Source: Bacteroidota bacterium
GTDB lineage: Bacteria; Bacteroidota; Bacteroidia; Chitinophagales; Chitinophagaceae
Length of the DNA: 64,000 nt
NCBI GenBank assembly: GCA_023386555.1
Contig: JAEWJK010000014.1
Location: 62,001 to 126,000 of the forward strand
Direction of reading: 5' to 3'
The notes under the pieces are model-generated. The model had not been told where the DNA came from, did no database searches, and worked only from the letters and a program-made list of their open reading frames with translations. Made by a program: the position numbers and the translations under genes. This document shows positions 51,749 through 60,715 of this stretch, piece after piece. Numbering within the stretch: the stretch's first letter is position 1; the number at the start of each line of letters is the position of its first letter.

Positions 51749-52405
51749 TCACCTTGTATCAAAATAATTCTTCTTCTTTTCCGGCTTTTTTACATTTAAT
51801 GAAAGAGAGAAGCCGGTTGATTTTCTTAACGGATCAAAAGCAGGAACCACTTTCAACGAAAGATCATCACTTACATCAAACTCTTTCAAGTGAGCAAAGA
51901 CTGTTGCATCGGCAACATTCAATGCCCATATGGCAAGAAAATATAAAAGTGAATAATCCCGATCTCTTCTGAATGAATTTCTGTAAAACAGCAATGACTG
52001 TGCACTGAGTGGTGTGGTATCATTATACATTAACCGCTTATCGATCTCAGGGTAACGTAATCTTGCTGCTATTGAAGTGTCTGCTACAATAGTAAATGCA
52101 AAACGAGTTCTTTTATACCAGGTATTGTTATAAATCCAGAAACCTGCAGCTGTACCTAATGCACCCCAGACGATTGGAATTTTCCAGTATTCACGGTTGT
52201 AAGCTTGTCCCCAACCAGGTAACATCAAAGATCGTTTAGTAGCAATTCGTGGGCTGTGCTTTTTGATCCTGTTGGTATCAATTGTTATGACATTGGTATC
52301 AGCAAGAAGCCTTGTAGTGGTATTTACACTTGCACTGTCTTGTGCATTAATGTGAACACTGCAAATGCAGAGAAGAGACAATATGAAAGTTCTTAATGCC
52401 TTCAT
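51749..52405 (-). CDS. DUF5683 membrane protein
   Basis: A 218-residue protein with a signal peptide or N-terminal helix and the segment SLMLPGWGQAYNREYWKIPI, followed by VWGALGTAAGFWIYNN. This PGxGQ...NR pattern marks DUF5683, common in Bacteroidota and often beside parAB. Function unknown. It starts 6 bases after parB, so it is likely in the parA-parB-DUF5683-dapB unit. Confidence 0.88.
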   Translation of the reverse strand: MKALRTFILSLLCICSVHINAQDSASVNTTTRLLADTNVITIDTNRIKKHSPRIATKRSLMLPGWGQAYNREYWKIPIVWGALGTAAGFWIYNNTWYKRTRFAFTIVADTSIAARLRYPEIDKRLMYNDTTPLSAQSLLFYRNSFRRDRDYSLLYFLAIWALNVADATVFAHLKEFDVSDDLSLKVVPAFDPLRKSTGFSLSLNVKKPEKKKNYFDTR

Positions 52406-52410
52406 TTAAC

Positions 52411-53331
52411 TTAACTAACTGACACATTCATCATATCGAGCAGTTTATTCAATTCCTGCAAAGAATAATACTCAATAGTAATGCTGCCATTTCCCTGCTT
52501 ACTGTGTGCCAGTTTTACTTTGGTTCCAAAATGAGAGGCTAAGTTATCTTCAATTTTTTTATAGGCCGGTGGCATTGAAGGTTTTGCAGAAGAATTAACA
52601 CCCGGCTTTTCTGCTTTATACATTTTACGAACCAACTCTTCCGTTGCTCTTACGCTAAGACCTTTATCCTTAATTTCTTTGAAAACAAAAAGCTGTTTAT
52701 CGATCGTATCAATATTGATCAAAGCTCTGGCATGGCCCATACTCAATGCTCCGTTACGAACAGCTAACTGAATATCCGGTGGAAGTTTAAGCAAACGAAT
52801 GTAATTGGTGACAGTGCTTCTCTCCTTTCCCATTCTCTCAGCTACCTGCTCCTGGGTGTAGTTGAGCTCTTCCATCATTCGCTTATAGCTCAATGAAACT
52901 TCTATGGCGTTAAGATCTTCACGTTGTAAGTTTTCGAGTAAGGCAAGTTCTAATAATTCCTGGTCGTTAACCTGACGAACATAAGCCGGAACATCTTTTA
53001 ATCCTGCAATTTTCGACGCCCTGAATCTTCTTTCACCGGCCACCAATTGGTACTTTCCGTTCGGAAGTTTGGAAACAGTAAGCGGTTGAATGATATCATG
53101 AATTTTGATCGAGGCAGCCAGTTCATTCAATGCTTGTTCATCAAAATCTTTACGTGGATTCTTAGGGTTTACCTGGATATTTTCGAGCGAAATTCTTTCG
53201 GTATGTGTTACCTGTTCAACAACATTGGGCTTTAAAGTACCGGATGTTGTTTTAAGATCGGCATCAATATTCTGAAGCAAAGAACGAATGCCTTTACCAA
53301 GTAATTCTTTATTTCCTTTAGGAGCGGTCAT
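52411..53331 (-). CDS. parB: Chromosome-partitioning protein ParB
   Basis: This 306-residue CTPase/DNA-binding protein loads on parS sites. It has the N-terminal ParB/Srx domain (NPKNPRKDFDEQALNELAAS, then VAGERRFRASKIAGL), the helix-turn-helix (YTQEQVAERMGKERSTVTNY) and a C-terminal dimerisation region. I could not find a parS-like palindrome near it. It lies downstream of parA on the same strand. Confidence 0.96.
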   Translation of the reverse strand: MTAPKGNKELLGKGIRSLLQNIDADLKTTSGTLKPNVVEQVTHTERISLENIQVNPKNPRKDFDEQALNELAASIKIHDIIQPLTVSKLPNGKYQLVAGERRFRASKIAGLKDVPAYVRQVNDQELLELALLENLQREDLNAIEVSLSYKRMMEELNYTQEQVAERMGKERSTVTNYIRLLKLPPDIQLAVRNGALSMGHARALINIDTIDKQLFVFKEIKDKGLSVRATEELVRKMYKAEKPGVNSSAKPSMPPAYKKIEDNLASHFGTKVKLAHSKQGNGSITIEYYSLQELNKLLDMMNVSVS

Positions 53332-53334
53332 GTA

Positions 53335-53421
53335 AGTTTTGAGTTTTTAGTTTTGAGTTTTTAGTTAGCTTTTTGAATGTTAGAGCCTCAACCCGAAACT
53401 CTAAACCACCAACTAAAAACT
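53335..53421. repeat. F5 palindrome between parA and parB
   Basis: Tandem GTTTTGAGTTTTTA units at 53336-53364 and an 11-bp inverted pair AGTTTTTAGTT (53356-53366) / AACTAAAAACT (53411-53421). It fills the 88-bp parA-parB gap and overlaps the parA stop codon. Confidence 0.8.
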
Positions 53422-54220
53422 ATTCAAGTATTCTCTCTTCATTTGTCATCTTCGTCATATCATTCTTCTGCAGTACTTCTTTTGCAAGGTTCAGGTAGTT
53501 GATAGCACCTTTACTGTCTGCATCATATAATATCACCGGTTTCCCAACACTTGGTGCTTCACTCAATCTGGTATTTCTATGTACGATTGTTGAGAAAACC
53601 ATATCATCAAAATGCCTTCTTACTTCACTCACCACCTGGTTACAAAGACGAAGACGACCATCATACATCGTCATTAATATACCTTCGATCTGCAGTTCAG
53701 GATTTAACCTGCTTTGAACAATTTTAATCGTATTCAAAAGCTTACCTAACCCTTCTAATGCAAAAAATTCGCACTGAACAGGAACAATCACACTATCTGC
53801 AGCAACCAATGAATTCACTGTTATCAAGCCAAGTGAAGGAGAGCAATCGATCACAATAAAATCATATCGATCTTTTACTGCATCCAGAATATTCTTCATC
53901 ACCGTTTCCCTGTTGGGATAATTGATCATTTCTATCTCAGCACCAACAAGATCAATATGAGAAGGAATAACATCCAGGTTAGGAATATCACTTTTCAAGA
54001 TCACATCCTGTGCAGCAGCACTATTCACCATGCAGTCGTACAAACTACTGGTGATATTGTGCAAGTCAAAACCAACACCGGTGGTACTGTTTGCCTGTGG
54101 ATCTGCATCCACCAGTAATGTTCTAAATTCCAGCACAGCAAAACTTGCAGCCAGGTTAATAGCAGTTGTGGTTTTTCCAACTCCACCTTTCTGATTTGCC
54201 ACACCAATAATTCTCGCCAT
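53420..54220 (-). CDS. parA: Chromosome-partitioning ATPase ParA
   Basis: The 266-residue Walker-type ATPase has the deviant Walker A IGVANQKGGVGKTTTAINLA, LLVDADPQANST, FIVIDCSPSLGLITVNSL, and the usual alpha-beta fold to the C-terminus. It works with ParB just downstream to segregate the chromosome. An F1 copy lies upstream. Confidence 0.96.
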   Translation of the reverse strand: MARIIGVANQKGGVGKTTTAINLAASFAVLEFRTLLVDADPQANSTTGVGFDLHNITSSLYDCMVNSAAAQDVILKSDIPNLDVIPSHIDLVGAEIEMINYPNRETVMKNILDAVKDRYDFIVIDCSPSLGLITVNSLVAADSVIVPVQCEFFALEGLGKLLNTIKIVQSRLNPELQIEGILMTMYDGRLRLCNQVVSEVRRHFDDMVFSTIVHRNTRLSEAPSVGKPVILYDADSKGAINYLNLAKEVLQKNDMTKMTNEERILE

Positions 54221-54259
54221 TCGTTTGGGGTTATTTTTATTTAGTCAACTTTCTGTTCA

Positions 54260-54291
54260 TTATTCAACATCGTTGCGTCGCACTCTTGTAC
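54260..54291 (-). repeat. F1 interspersed element, copy 12
   Basis: Minus strand: GTACAAGAGTGCGACGCAAC, then a small CAAC-GAT-GTTG hairpin. It points toward parA. Confidence 0.82.
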
Positions 54292-54370
54292 TTTCTGTTC
54301 TCTATTTAGCAGTTTATCGTTTCTGGTTTGTCGTTAATCGTTTCTTGTTCACTAACGCTAAACTTTACAC

Positions 54371-55051
54371 TCAAAACTCCAGACTATCTCCTATTCTTGG
54401 CAGCAACAATTTTTTTCCTGCTTTCTCAAAAACCTTTACCGCAGCTTCCGTATCGATTTTTATCGGCGGAAAAGTATCGTAATGCACACCAACGATCTTA
54501 TCACACTTTATAAACTCTGCAGCTTTTACTGCATCCTGTACATCCATGGTGAAATTTCCGCCGATAGGTAACACTGCAAATTTCAGGTTAGCCCACATCG
54601 GAATCAATTGCATATCCATCGTCAAAGCTGTATCACCACTGTAATAAAAATCAGCTTCCGCAATATTGAAAACAAATCCAAGAGGATTGCCGGCATAACT
54701 TCCATCAGGAAAAGAAGAGGAATGAATAGCATTTACGCCTTTCACTCTTCCAAAATCAAAATTGATGAAACCGCCATGGTTCATACCGTGAGTATTGGTT
54801 ATGCCATTCTTATTCAGCCAGCCTTCTACTTCAGCTGCACCAATACATTTTGCTCCTGTATTCTTTGCAATTGTCACAGCATCGGCAATATGATCTCCAT
54901 GACCATGACTTAAAAAAATATAATCAGCTTTCAGGCTGTTAATATCAATTTTTTCTGCAGCCGGGTTTGGCGAAATAAAGGGATCGAACAATAACGTTTT
55001 ACCCATTACTTCAATACTAAAAGAGGCATGTCCGAAAAAAGTCAGTTTCAT
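54371..55051 (-). CDS. MBL-fold metal-dependent hydrolase (UPF0173 type)
   Basis: The 226-residue protein has MKLTFFGHASFSIEVMGKTL, metal-binding motif LSHGHGDHIADA, YYSGDTALTMDM and GVHYDTFPPI with further His and Asp ligands. It belongs to the UPF0173 group of beta-lactamase-fold hydrolases. The substrate is unknown. It is upstream of parA on the same strand, across an F1 element. Confidence 0.93.
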   Translation of the reverse strand: MKLTFFGHASFSIEVMGKTLLFDPFISPNPAAEKIDINSLKADYIFLSHGHGDHIADAVTIAKNTGAKCIGAAEVEGWLNKNGITNTHGMNHGGFINFDFGRVKGVNAIHSSSFPDGSYAGNPLGFVFNIAEADFYYSGDTALTMDMQLIPMWANLKFAVLPIGGNFTMDVQDAVKAAEFIKCDKIVGVHYDTFPPIKIDTEAAVKVFEKAGKKLLLPRIGDSLEF

Positions 55052-55205
55052 GAAACAAATATGCTTTTGAAGGGCGACAAATTTAGTCTTTCAGGCCCAC
55101 TTAATCCAAACAATATTACCCAATTGCTATTGTTATGTAAAAGCAAGTTTTCCACGAGGTTTCAGATATGATTTTTACACATCTTTACGGCTCTAAACAA
55201 TCTAA

Positions 55206-56492
55206 ATGAGGCGTTTTACAGGTTTTGGGCTCATGGCTTTGATCATAATAGCCATTGATATTTATGTTTTCCAGGGAGTTAAATTTTTAATGCAGGGCAG
55301 CAGCGATAAAGCAAGAATAACTGTTTATTCCATTTACTGGATCATTTCCATTTTGGTACTGTTGGCGGTTTTATTATTTCCGAATATTTCGGCCTTGCAG
55401 GAAAATCGAATTCTAAGAAATTATGCTTTGGCAATTATTGTTGGTATTTTCTTCGCCAAATTATTTGCTGCAGTCTTCTTTTTGATAGATGATATCAGAA
55501 GAGCTGCCATGTGGTTAATGAGCAAAGCTTTTTCCGGAACAGGTGCCAAATATTTAGGTGAAGATGGACAGGGTATTTCAAGATCAACTTTCATCAGTTG
55601 GATAGGTGTGGCTGTTGGTGGTGGATTTTTGGGAACATTCTTATATGGATTTACTAACAGGTATAATTACAATGTAAAAAAAGTTTCAGCATCGTTTGAC
55701 AATCTTCCGGCTTCATTCAAAGGTTTGAAAATTGTTCAGATCAGCGATATACATGCAGGCAGTTTTAATGATAAAAAAGCGGTTGAAAAAGGTGTGCAGC
55801 TCGCAATGGATCAGAAGCCTGACATTATATTCTTTACCGGTGATATTGTAAATGATCTTGCATCTGAATTAGAACCTTACAAAGATGTATTTGCCAAACT
55901 GAATGCACCTTTGGGTGTGTACAGTGTTTTAGGTAATCATGACTATGGTGATTATTACCAATGGCCGGATAGAACTGAAGCACAAAAACAAGGTGATAAA
56001 AAAGTCCACTCAGCTTTACAAACAGCTAATATTGAAAGACTAAAAGCCATTCATGCTGAAATGGGTTGGCGATTGTTGCTGAATGAACATGTACCTATTG
56101 AAAGAAACGGAGAAAAGATTGCTGTATTAGGAGTAGAAAACTGGGGTGCAAGAGGATTTGCCAAATATGGAAAGCTGGATAAAGCTTACATAGGAAGTGA
56201 AGCCTATCCTTTCAAAATATTATTGAGCCATGATCCGAGCCATTGGGATGCTGAGGTGAAACCAAAGTATAACGATATTGACCTCATGCTATCAGGTCAT
56301 ACACATGGAATGCAGTTTGGAATTGAAAATCCATATTTCAAATGGAGTCCGGTACAATGGGTATATAAACAATGGGCTGGTTTATATGAAGATGGCAAGC
56401 AGAAACTGTATGTGAATACAGGGTATGGTTTTATTGGTTATCCGGGAAGAGTTGGATTTTTACCTGAGGTGACGGTGATTGAATTGGTGTAA
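55206..56492 (+). CDS. Membrane-anchored metallophosphoesterase
   Basis: A 428-residue protein with four membrane helices in residues 1-150 followed by a calcineurin-like phosphoesterase domain (about 165-428). Metal-binding motifs: VQISDIHAGSFND, FTGDIVND, LGNHDYGDY, LLSHDPSHWD and LSGHTHGMQFG. The length and topology resemble the YkuE/YaeI-like group, which can act on lipid phosphates such as UDP-diacylglucosamine or teichoic-acid precursors. The substrate is undecided. Confidence 0.94.
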   Translation: MRRFTGFGLMALIIIAIDIYVFQGVKFLMQGSSDKARITVYSIYWIISILVLLAVLLFPNISALQENRILRNYALAIIVGIFFAKLFAAVFFLIDDIRRAAMWLMSKAFSGTGAKYLGEDGQGISRSTFISWIGVAVGGGFLGTFLYGFTNRYNYNVKKVSASFDNLPASFKGLKIVQISDIHAGSFNDKKAVEKGVQLAMDQKPDIIFFTGDIVNDLASELEPYKDVFAKLNAPLGVYSVLGNHDYGDYYQWPDRTEAQKQGDKKVHSALQTANIERLKAIHAEMGWRLLLNEHVPIERNGEKIAVLGVENWGARGFAKYGKLDKAYIGSEAYPFKILLSHDPSHWDAEVKPKYNDIDLMLSGHTHGMQFGIENPYFKWSPVQWVYKQWAGLYEDGKQKLYVNTGYGFIGYPGRVGFLPEVTVIELV

Positions 56493-56555
56493 GTAAACAA
56501 ATTCCTAAATTGCATGAGTAAATAAATTCTACCCTCAAATCTTACAAAAAGAACT

Positions 56556-57356
56556 ATGAAATTTCTTTTATCCTTAGCGTTACTTGTTTTTAGCATTTCA
56601 GAATGCTATGCTAATCAATTAACCTTGTTAACTAAATCCCAAGCTGAAAAAGCAGTGGCATTTTTAAAAGATAATAATATAAACGAGGCCATTATATGGT
56701 GTGGCTGCTGTGCTAATGAGCCAATGAAAAAAATTCAACTATCAAAAACATACTCTCGGTTTTCAGGAACCGATGATTTTTACGAAGTTGTTTTTGTTGG
56801 AAAATTTAATAACGGAGAAATATATAACTCCCCAATAGACTTGGCAAATGTTCATTTACGATCTGGAAATGAAGCTAAAAATTTTGGAATTATATTAGGA
56901 TTGAAATCAAATCCTTGTACGTTACCTTTCTTATGGGCACAAGCTGATCAAAACACACAGGAGTATTCAACAAATCCCATTGATTCAATAGCGTATTCAA
57001 ATAATGATATTCATGAAGACACAGCTTCGGGAATTGAAGCCACATTTCCTGGTGGTCTTTCTGCTTGGAAAAGATATCTTGAAAGAAACTTAGATGGATC
57101 ATTAGCTGAAAAATATATCAACCTACGTAATGGACAGAAAACCGCAGTTCAAACAGCCATCGTTTCATTTACCATTGATGAATATGGGAACATTTCTAAA
57201 GTCGGCGTTGAGAATTCAAGAGATATTCATCCTGTACTGGCTGCAGAGGCAATAAGAGTAGTTTCTAAATCCGGGAAATGGATTCCAGCGTCAAAAAATG
57301 GCAAGAACGTAAAATATAGAATGCGACAAAATATATCTTGGAGAGTTTCCAAATAA
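56556..57356 (+). CDS. Secreted protein with a TonB C-terminal-like domain
   Basis: This 266-residue protein has a signal peptide (1-19) and, near the N-terminus, the motif IIWCGCCANEPMKKI. The C-terminal region (about 165-266) matches a TonB C-terminal fold: TFPGGLSAWKRYLERNLDGS, VQTAIVSFTIDEYGNISKVG and MRQNISWRVSK. It is not a complete TonB because no N-terminal anchor and Pro-rich region are seen. Partner unknown. Confidence 0.82.
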   Translation: MKFLLSLALLVFSISECYANQLTLLTKSQAEKAVAFLKDNNINEAIIWCGCCANEPMKKIQLSKTYSRFSGTDDFYEVVFVGKFNNGEIYNSPIDLANVHLRSGNEAKNFGIILGLKSNPCTLPFLWAQADQNTQEYSTNPIDSIAYSNNDIHEDTASGIEATFPGGLSAWKRYLERNLDGSLAEKYINLRNGQKTAVQTAIVSFTIDEYGNISKVGVENSRDIHPVLAAEAIRVVSKSGKWIPASKNGKNVKYRMRQNISWRVSK

Positions 57357-57380
57357 TCACTGTCCTACTTTAAGTTTTAA

Positions 57381-57410
57381 TTGTGACTGTATTCCCAGGC
57401 TTTACATTTG
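57381..57410 (+). promoter_or_regulatory. Bacteroidota-type promoter of the PorT-like gene
   Basis: TTG at 57381-57383, a 19-base spacer, then TACATTTG at 57403-57410. It lies 48 bases before the ATG at 57458 and argues against a start at 57383. Confidence 0.75.
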
Positions 57411-57457
57411 CAGCGGCATTAAAATTGCTCTTGCAGCACAACAATAAACCAAACAAT

Positions 57458-58042
57458 ATGAAAAGAATTATTCTTGCAGTAATGGCTTTCAGTTTTATAG
57501 GCATTACTTCTCAGGCACAGGGTGTAAGATTAGGTGCAAAACTGGGAGCAAATCTCAACAAGGTTACGGGTAAATCATTCAACGAAGAATTTGATCTCGG
57601 CTACCATGTTGGTGGCTTTCTCGAAATAGATTTCAGCAAAAAATTCGGTATTCAGCCAGAAGTTTATTTCAACCAGGCTACTACAACACGTTCCAGCGGT
57701 TTTGCTTCTATCTATACTGCAAACCCAAATGCCAATACCGATATTAAGTTGAATTATCTTTCTATTCCAATTTTACTTCGTTACAATGTTGGCAAGATGG
57801 TTACGCTTCAATTAGGACCGCAATTCAGCATCTTAACAAGCAACGACAAAACATTACTACAGAATGGTGAAGAAGCATTTAAAAACGGTGATTTTGCAAT
57901 GGCAGGTGGTTTAACGCTGAACCTGAAAATGCTGAGAGTATACGGCAGATATAATATTGGCCTCACTAATATCAACGATATTGATGAAAAAGATAAATGG
58001 AAAAATCAACAGCTTCAATTGGGCTTAGGTCTTCGTTTATAA
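57458..58042 (+). CDS. PorT-family outer-membrane beta-barrel protein
   Basis: About 194 residues from ATG at 57458 (MKRIILAVMAFSF) with a signal peptide (1-20, TSQAQG). Strands include VRLGAKLGANLNKVTG, YHVGGFLEIDFSKKFGIQPE and LNYLSIPILLRYNVGKMVTL with a C-terminal barrel end (LQLGLGLRL). The pattern is that of outer membrane beta-barrel family PF13568. The earlier in-frame start at 57383 lies in the promoter. Function unknown. Confidence 0.87.
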   Translation: MKRIILAVMAFSFIGITSQAQGVRLGAKLGANLNKVTGKSFNEEFDLGYHVGGFLEIDFSKKFGIQPEVYFNQATTTRSSGFASIYTANPNANTDIKLNYLSIPILLRYNVGKMVTLQLGPQFSILTSNDKTLLQNGEEAFKNGDFAMAGGLTLNLKMLRVYGRYNIGLTNINDIDEKDKWKNQQLQLGLGLRL

Positions 58043-58070
58043 GCACATATCAAATATTTTCAACATAATT

Positions 58071-58094
58071 GTCCCGCCAAAAGCGGGACTTTTT
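58071..58094 (+). terminator. Terminator of the PorT-like gene
   Basis: Stem GTCCCGC / GCGGGAC with loop CAAAA and a T run. Confidence 0.9.
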
Positions 58095-58216
58095 ATATTT
58101 ACTGCCAATATGGATGGATGAGAATAGTTTCATTCCTTTGGCACCGATATTGACCATTACAGCATTCCTTCTGAAACTTGATTTTTAGAAAGGCTAATGA
58201 CAAATTGACCTTGAGC

Positions 58217-60616
58217 ATGACTACCGAACAATTCTTTTTTAAACCTGAAGAGGACAACGATTTTATACCGATCATCCCGATAAATGAAGATGGAGAAGAC
58301 AAGAACCTGGTAATTCCTGATGTGATGCCATTGCTTCCACTTCGAAATACCGTTTTGTTTCCTGGTGTAGTAATTCCGATCACGGTTGGCAGAGACAAAA
58401 GCATTAAAGCCGTGAATGATGCTTACAAAACCGATAAGCTTATAGGCGTACTTGCACAAAAAGATCCCAATCAGGAAGATCCTGTTTTTACTGATCTTGT
58501 GGAGATAGGAACGGTGGCGAAGATCGTTAAGCTGATAAAAATGCCGGATGGCGGTACAACAATCATCATACAGGGAAAGAAACGCTTTAAAGTGTTGAAG
58601 CTTGTTTCTGATGATCCATATTTTAAAGCGAAAGTCAAATTAATGGCTGATGATGAGATTCCAACAGACCAGGATTTTGAAGCTACCATCAGCAGTATAA
58701 AAGATCTGGCCACGCAGATCATCACACTTTCTCCGAATATGCCTACGGAGGCTTCTATCATTCTTAAGAATATAGAAAACCCTTCGTTTCTTATCAACTT
58801 CGTTAGCAGTAATATGAATAGCGAGTTGGGAGAGAAACAAGACTTGTTAGAAATAGATGATCTGCAAAAAAGAGCAGAGAAACTTATTAATCTTTTACAT
58901 AAAGACCTACAGTTTGCAGAGCTGAAAAATAAGGTGACTGCAAAAACGAAAACGGAGATCGATAAACAACAAAAAGAATATTTCTTACAGCAGCAACTCA
59001 AGAGCATCAAAGAAGAATTGGGTGGAGATACCAATGAAAGAGAGATTGCTGAGATGCGAAAAAAAGGTGAGACAAAGAAATGGACCGATGCTGCCAAAGC
59101 CATGTTCAAAAGTGGTATAGAGAAGCTGGAAAGAATGCATCCTTCAACACCTGATTATTCAGTTGTATATAATCATCTTGATCTTCTACTTGATCTGCCC
59201 TGGGAAGAATACACCAAAGACAATTATGATCTGAAGTTTGCGAAGAAGATATTGGATAATGATCATTATGGAATGGAGAAGATCAAAAGCAGGATATTAG
59301 AATATCTTGCCGTACTGAAGTTGAAAGGCGATATGAAAAGCCCGATACTTTGTTTTGTTGGTCCTCCAGGGATTGGAAAAACATCTTTAGGTAGAAGTAT
59401 TGCACATGCTATCGGAAGAAAATATGTGAGATTGAGTTTGGGTGGATTGCATGATGAAAGCGAGATAAGAGGTCACCGTAAAACATATATCGGTGCAATG
59501 CCGGGAAGAATTTTACAGAACATCAGGAAGGTGAAAACTTCTAATCCTGTAATGATCTTAGATGAGATTGATAAGCTCGGAAGTGATTTTCGTGGAGATC
59601 CATCTTCTGCATTATTGGAGGTGTTGGATCCTGAACAGAATCATACATTCTACGATAATTATCTTGAGTTAGAATATGATCTCAGCAAAGTATTATTCAT
59701 TGCTACAGCCAATAATCTTGGGCAAATTCAACCTGCATTAAGAGACAGGTTAGAGATCATTGATCTGAGTGGTTATGCAGTTGAAGAGAAAGTTGAAATT
59801 GCCAAACGACATCTTGTTCCGAAACAGAAAGAAGCACATGGATTGAAGAAAGTAAACTTTAAGATCAGCGATACTGTATTGCAGAAGATGATCGAAAGTT
59901 ATACAAGAGAAAGTGGTGTGAGAGAATTGGATCGTCAGCTTGCTTCGGTTATGAGATACGAAGCAAAAGAATTTGCCATGAAGGGAAAGATAAAACCTTC
60001 TCTTACCAATGTTGAACTGCAAAAGATACTTGGCTCACCACGTTACAGCAACGAGATTTATAAAACAGCAAATATGCCAGGTGTAGCTGTTGGTCTTGCA
60101 TGGACTTATGTTGGTGGTGATATTCTTTTTATAGAATCAGTTTTAAGTGAAGGCAAAGGTGAATTAAAACTCACCGGAAATCTTGGCCAGGTAATGAAAG
60201 AAAGTGCTACCACTGCACTTACCTATTTACAGGCCAATGCTAAGAAATACGATATCGATCCTTCAATGTTTGAAAAAAGAAGTGTGCATGTGCATGTACC
60301 TGAAGGAGCCACCCCAAAAGATGGTCCGAGTGCAGGTATTACGATGCTTACTTCACTTACTTCTGCATTTACGGGCAGAAAAGTAAAGCCTTATTTAGCG
60401 ATGACCGGAGAGATCACTCTTCGTGGACAGGTTTTGCCTGTTGGTGGAATCAAAGAAAAAATCCTTGCTGCAAAAAGAGCAGGGTTAAAAGATATCATTA
60501 TGTGCTGGCAGAATGAGAAAGATGTGCAGGAGGTAGACAGCAACTTTATTAAAGGAATGAATTTTCATTATGTGAAAACGATGAACCAGGTATTGGAATT
60601 GGCTTTGGTTGATTGA
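58217..60616 (+). CDS. lon: ATP-dependent endopeptidase Lon
   Basis: The 799-residue protease degrades damaged and regulatory proteins. I chose ATG at 58217 (MTTEQFFF) over the longer start at 58178. Domains: N-terminal LON (about 40-250), AAA+ with Walker A VGPPGIGKTSLG and Walker B PVMILDEIDKLGSD, and a protease domain with Ser in GATPKDGPSAGITM and Lys in VGGIKEKILAAKRAG. Length is usual. An F2 palindrome starts 4 bases after its stop codon. Confidence 0.97.
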   Translation: MTTEQFFFKPEEDNDFIPIIPINEDGEDKNLVIPDVMPLLPLRNTVLFPGVVIPITVGRDKSIKAVNDAYKTDKLIGVLAQKDPNQEDPVFTDLVEIGTVAKIVKLIKMPDGGTTIIIQGKKRFKVLKLVSDDPYFKAKVKLMADDEIPTDQDFEATISSIKDLATQIITLSPNMPTEASIILKNIENPSFLINFVSSNMNSELGEKQDLLEIDDLQKRAEKLINLLHKDLQFAELKNKVTAKTKTEIDKQQKEYFLQQQLKSIKEELGGDTNEREIAEMRKKGETKKWTDAAKAMFKSGIEKLERMHPSTPDYSVVYNHLDLLLDLPWEEYTKDNYDLKFAKKILDNDHYGMEKIKSRILEYLAVLKLKGDMKSPILCFVGPPGIGKTSLGRSIAHAIGRKYVRLSLGGLHDESEIRGHRKTYIGAMPGRILQNIRKVKTSNPVMILDEIDKLGSDFRGDPSSALLEVLDPEQNHTFYDNYLELEYDLSKVLFIATANNLGQIQPALRDRLEIIDLSGYAVEEKVEIAKRHLVPKQKEAHGLKKVNFKISDTVLQKMIESYTRESGVRELDRQLASVMRYEAKEFAMKGKIKPSLTNVELQKILGSPRYSNEIYKTANMPGVAVGLAWTYVGGDILFIESVLSEGKGELKLTGNLGQVMKESATTALTYLQANAKKYDIDPSMFEKRSVHVHVPEGATPKDGPSAGITMLTSLTSAFTGRKVKPYLAMTGEITLRGQVLPVGGIKEKILAAKRAGLKDIIMCWQNEKDVQEVDSNFIKGMNFHYVKTMNQVLELALVD

Positions 60617-60620
60617 TGTT

Positions 60621-60713
60621 TTTCACGCAAAGACGCTAACAAGCAAAGCCGCAGAGGCTTTGCTTTTCTGTTTAAACCTTTGCGTCTTAAAAGCTTTGCG
60701 TCTTTGCGTGAGA
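60621..60713. repeat. F2 palindrome, copy B
   Basis: Outer stem TTTCACGCAAAGACGC (60621-60636) / GCGTCTTTGCGTGA (60698-60711), with an inner perfect 10-bp stem AAGCAAAGCC / GGCTTTGCTT (60641-60665). It fills the gap between the convergent lon and AraC genes, 4 and 2 bases from the two genes. Confidence 0.93.
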
Positions 60714-60715
60714 TT

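Noticed and set aside
52411..54220. parS site near parAB
   Set aside because: I looked for a TTCCACGTGGAA-like palindrome and found none; the sites may lie elsewhere.
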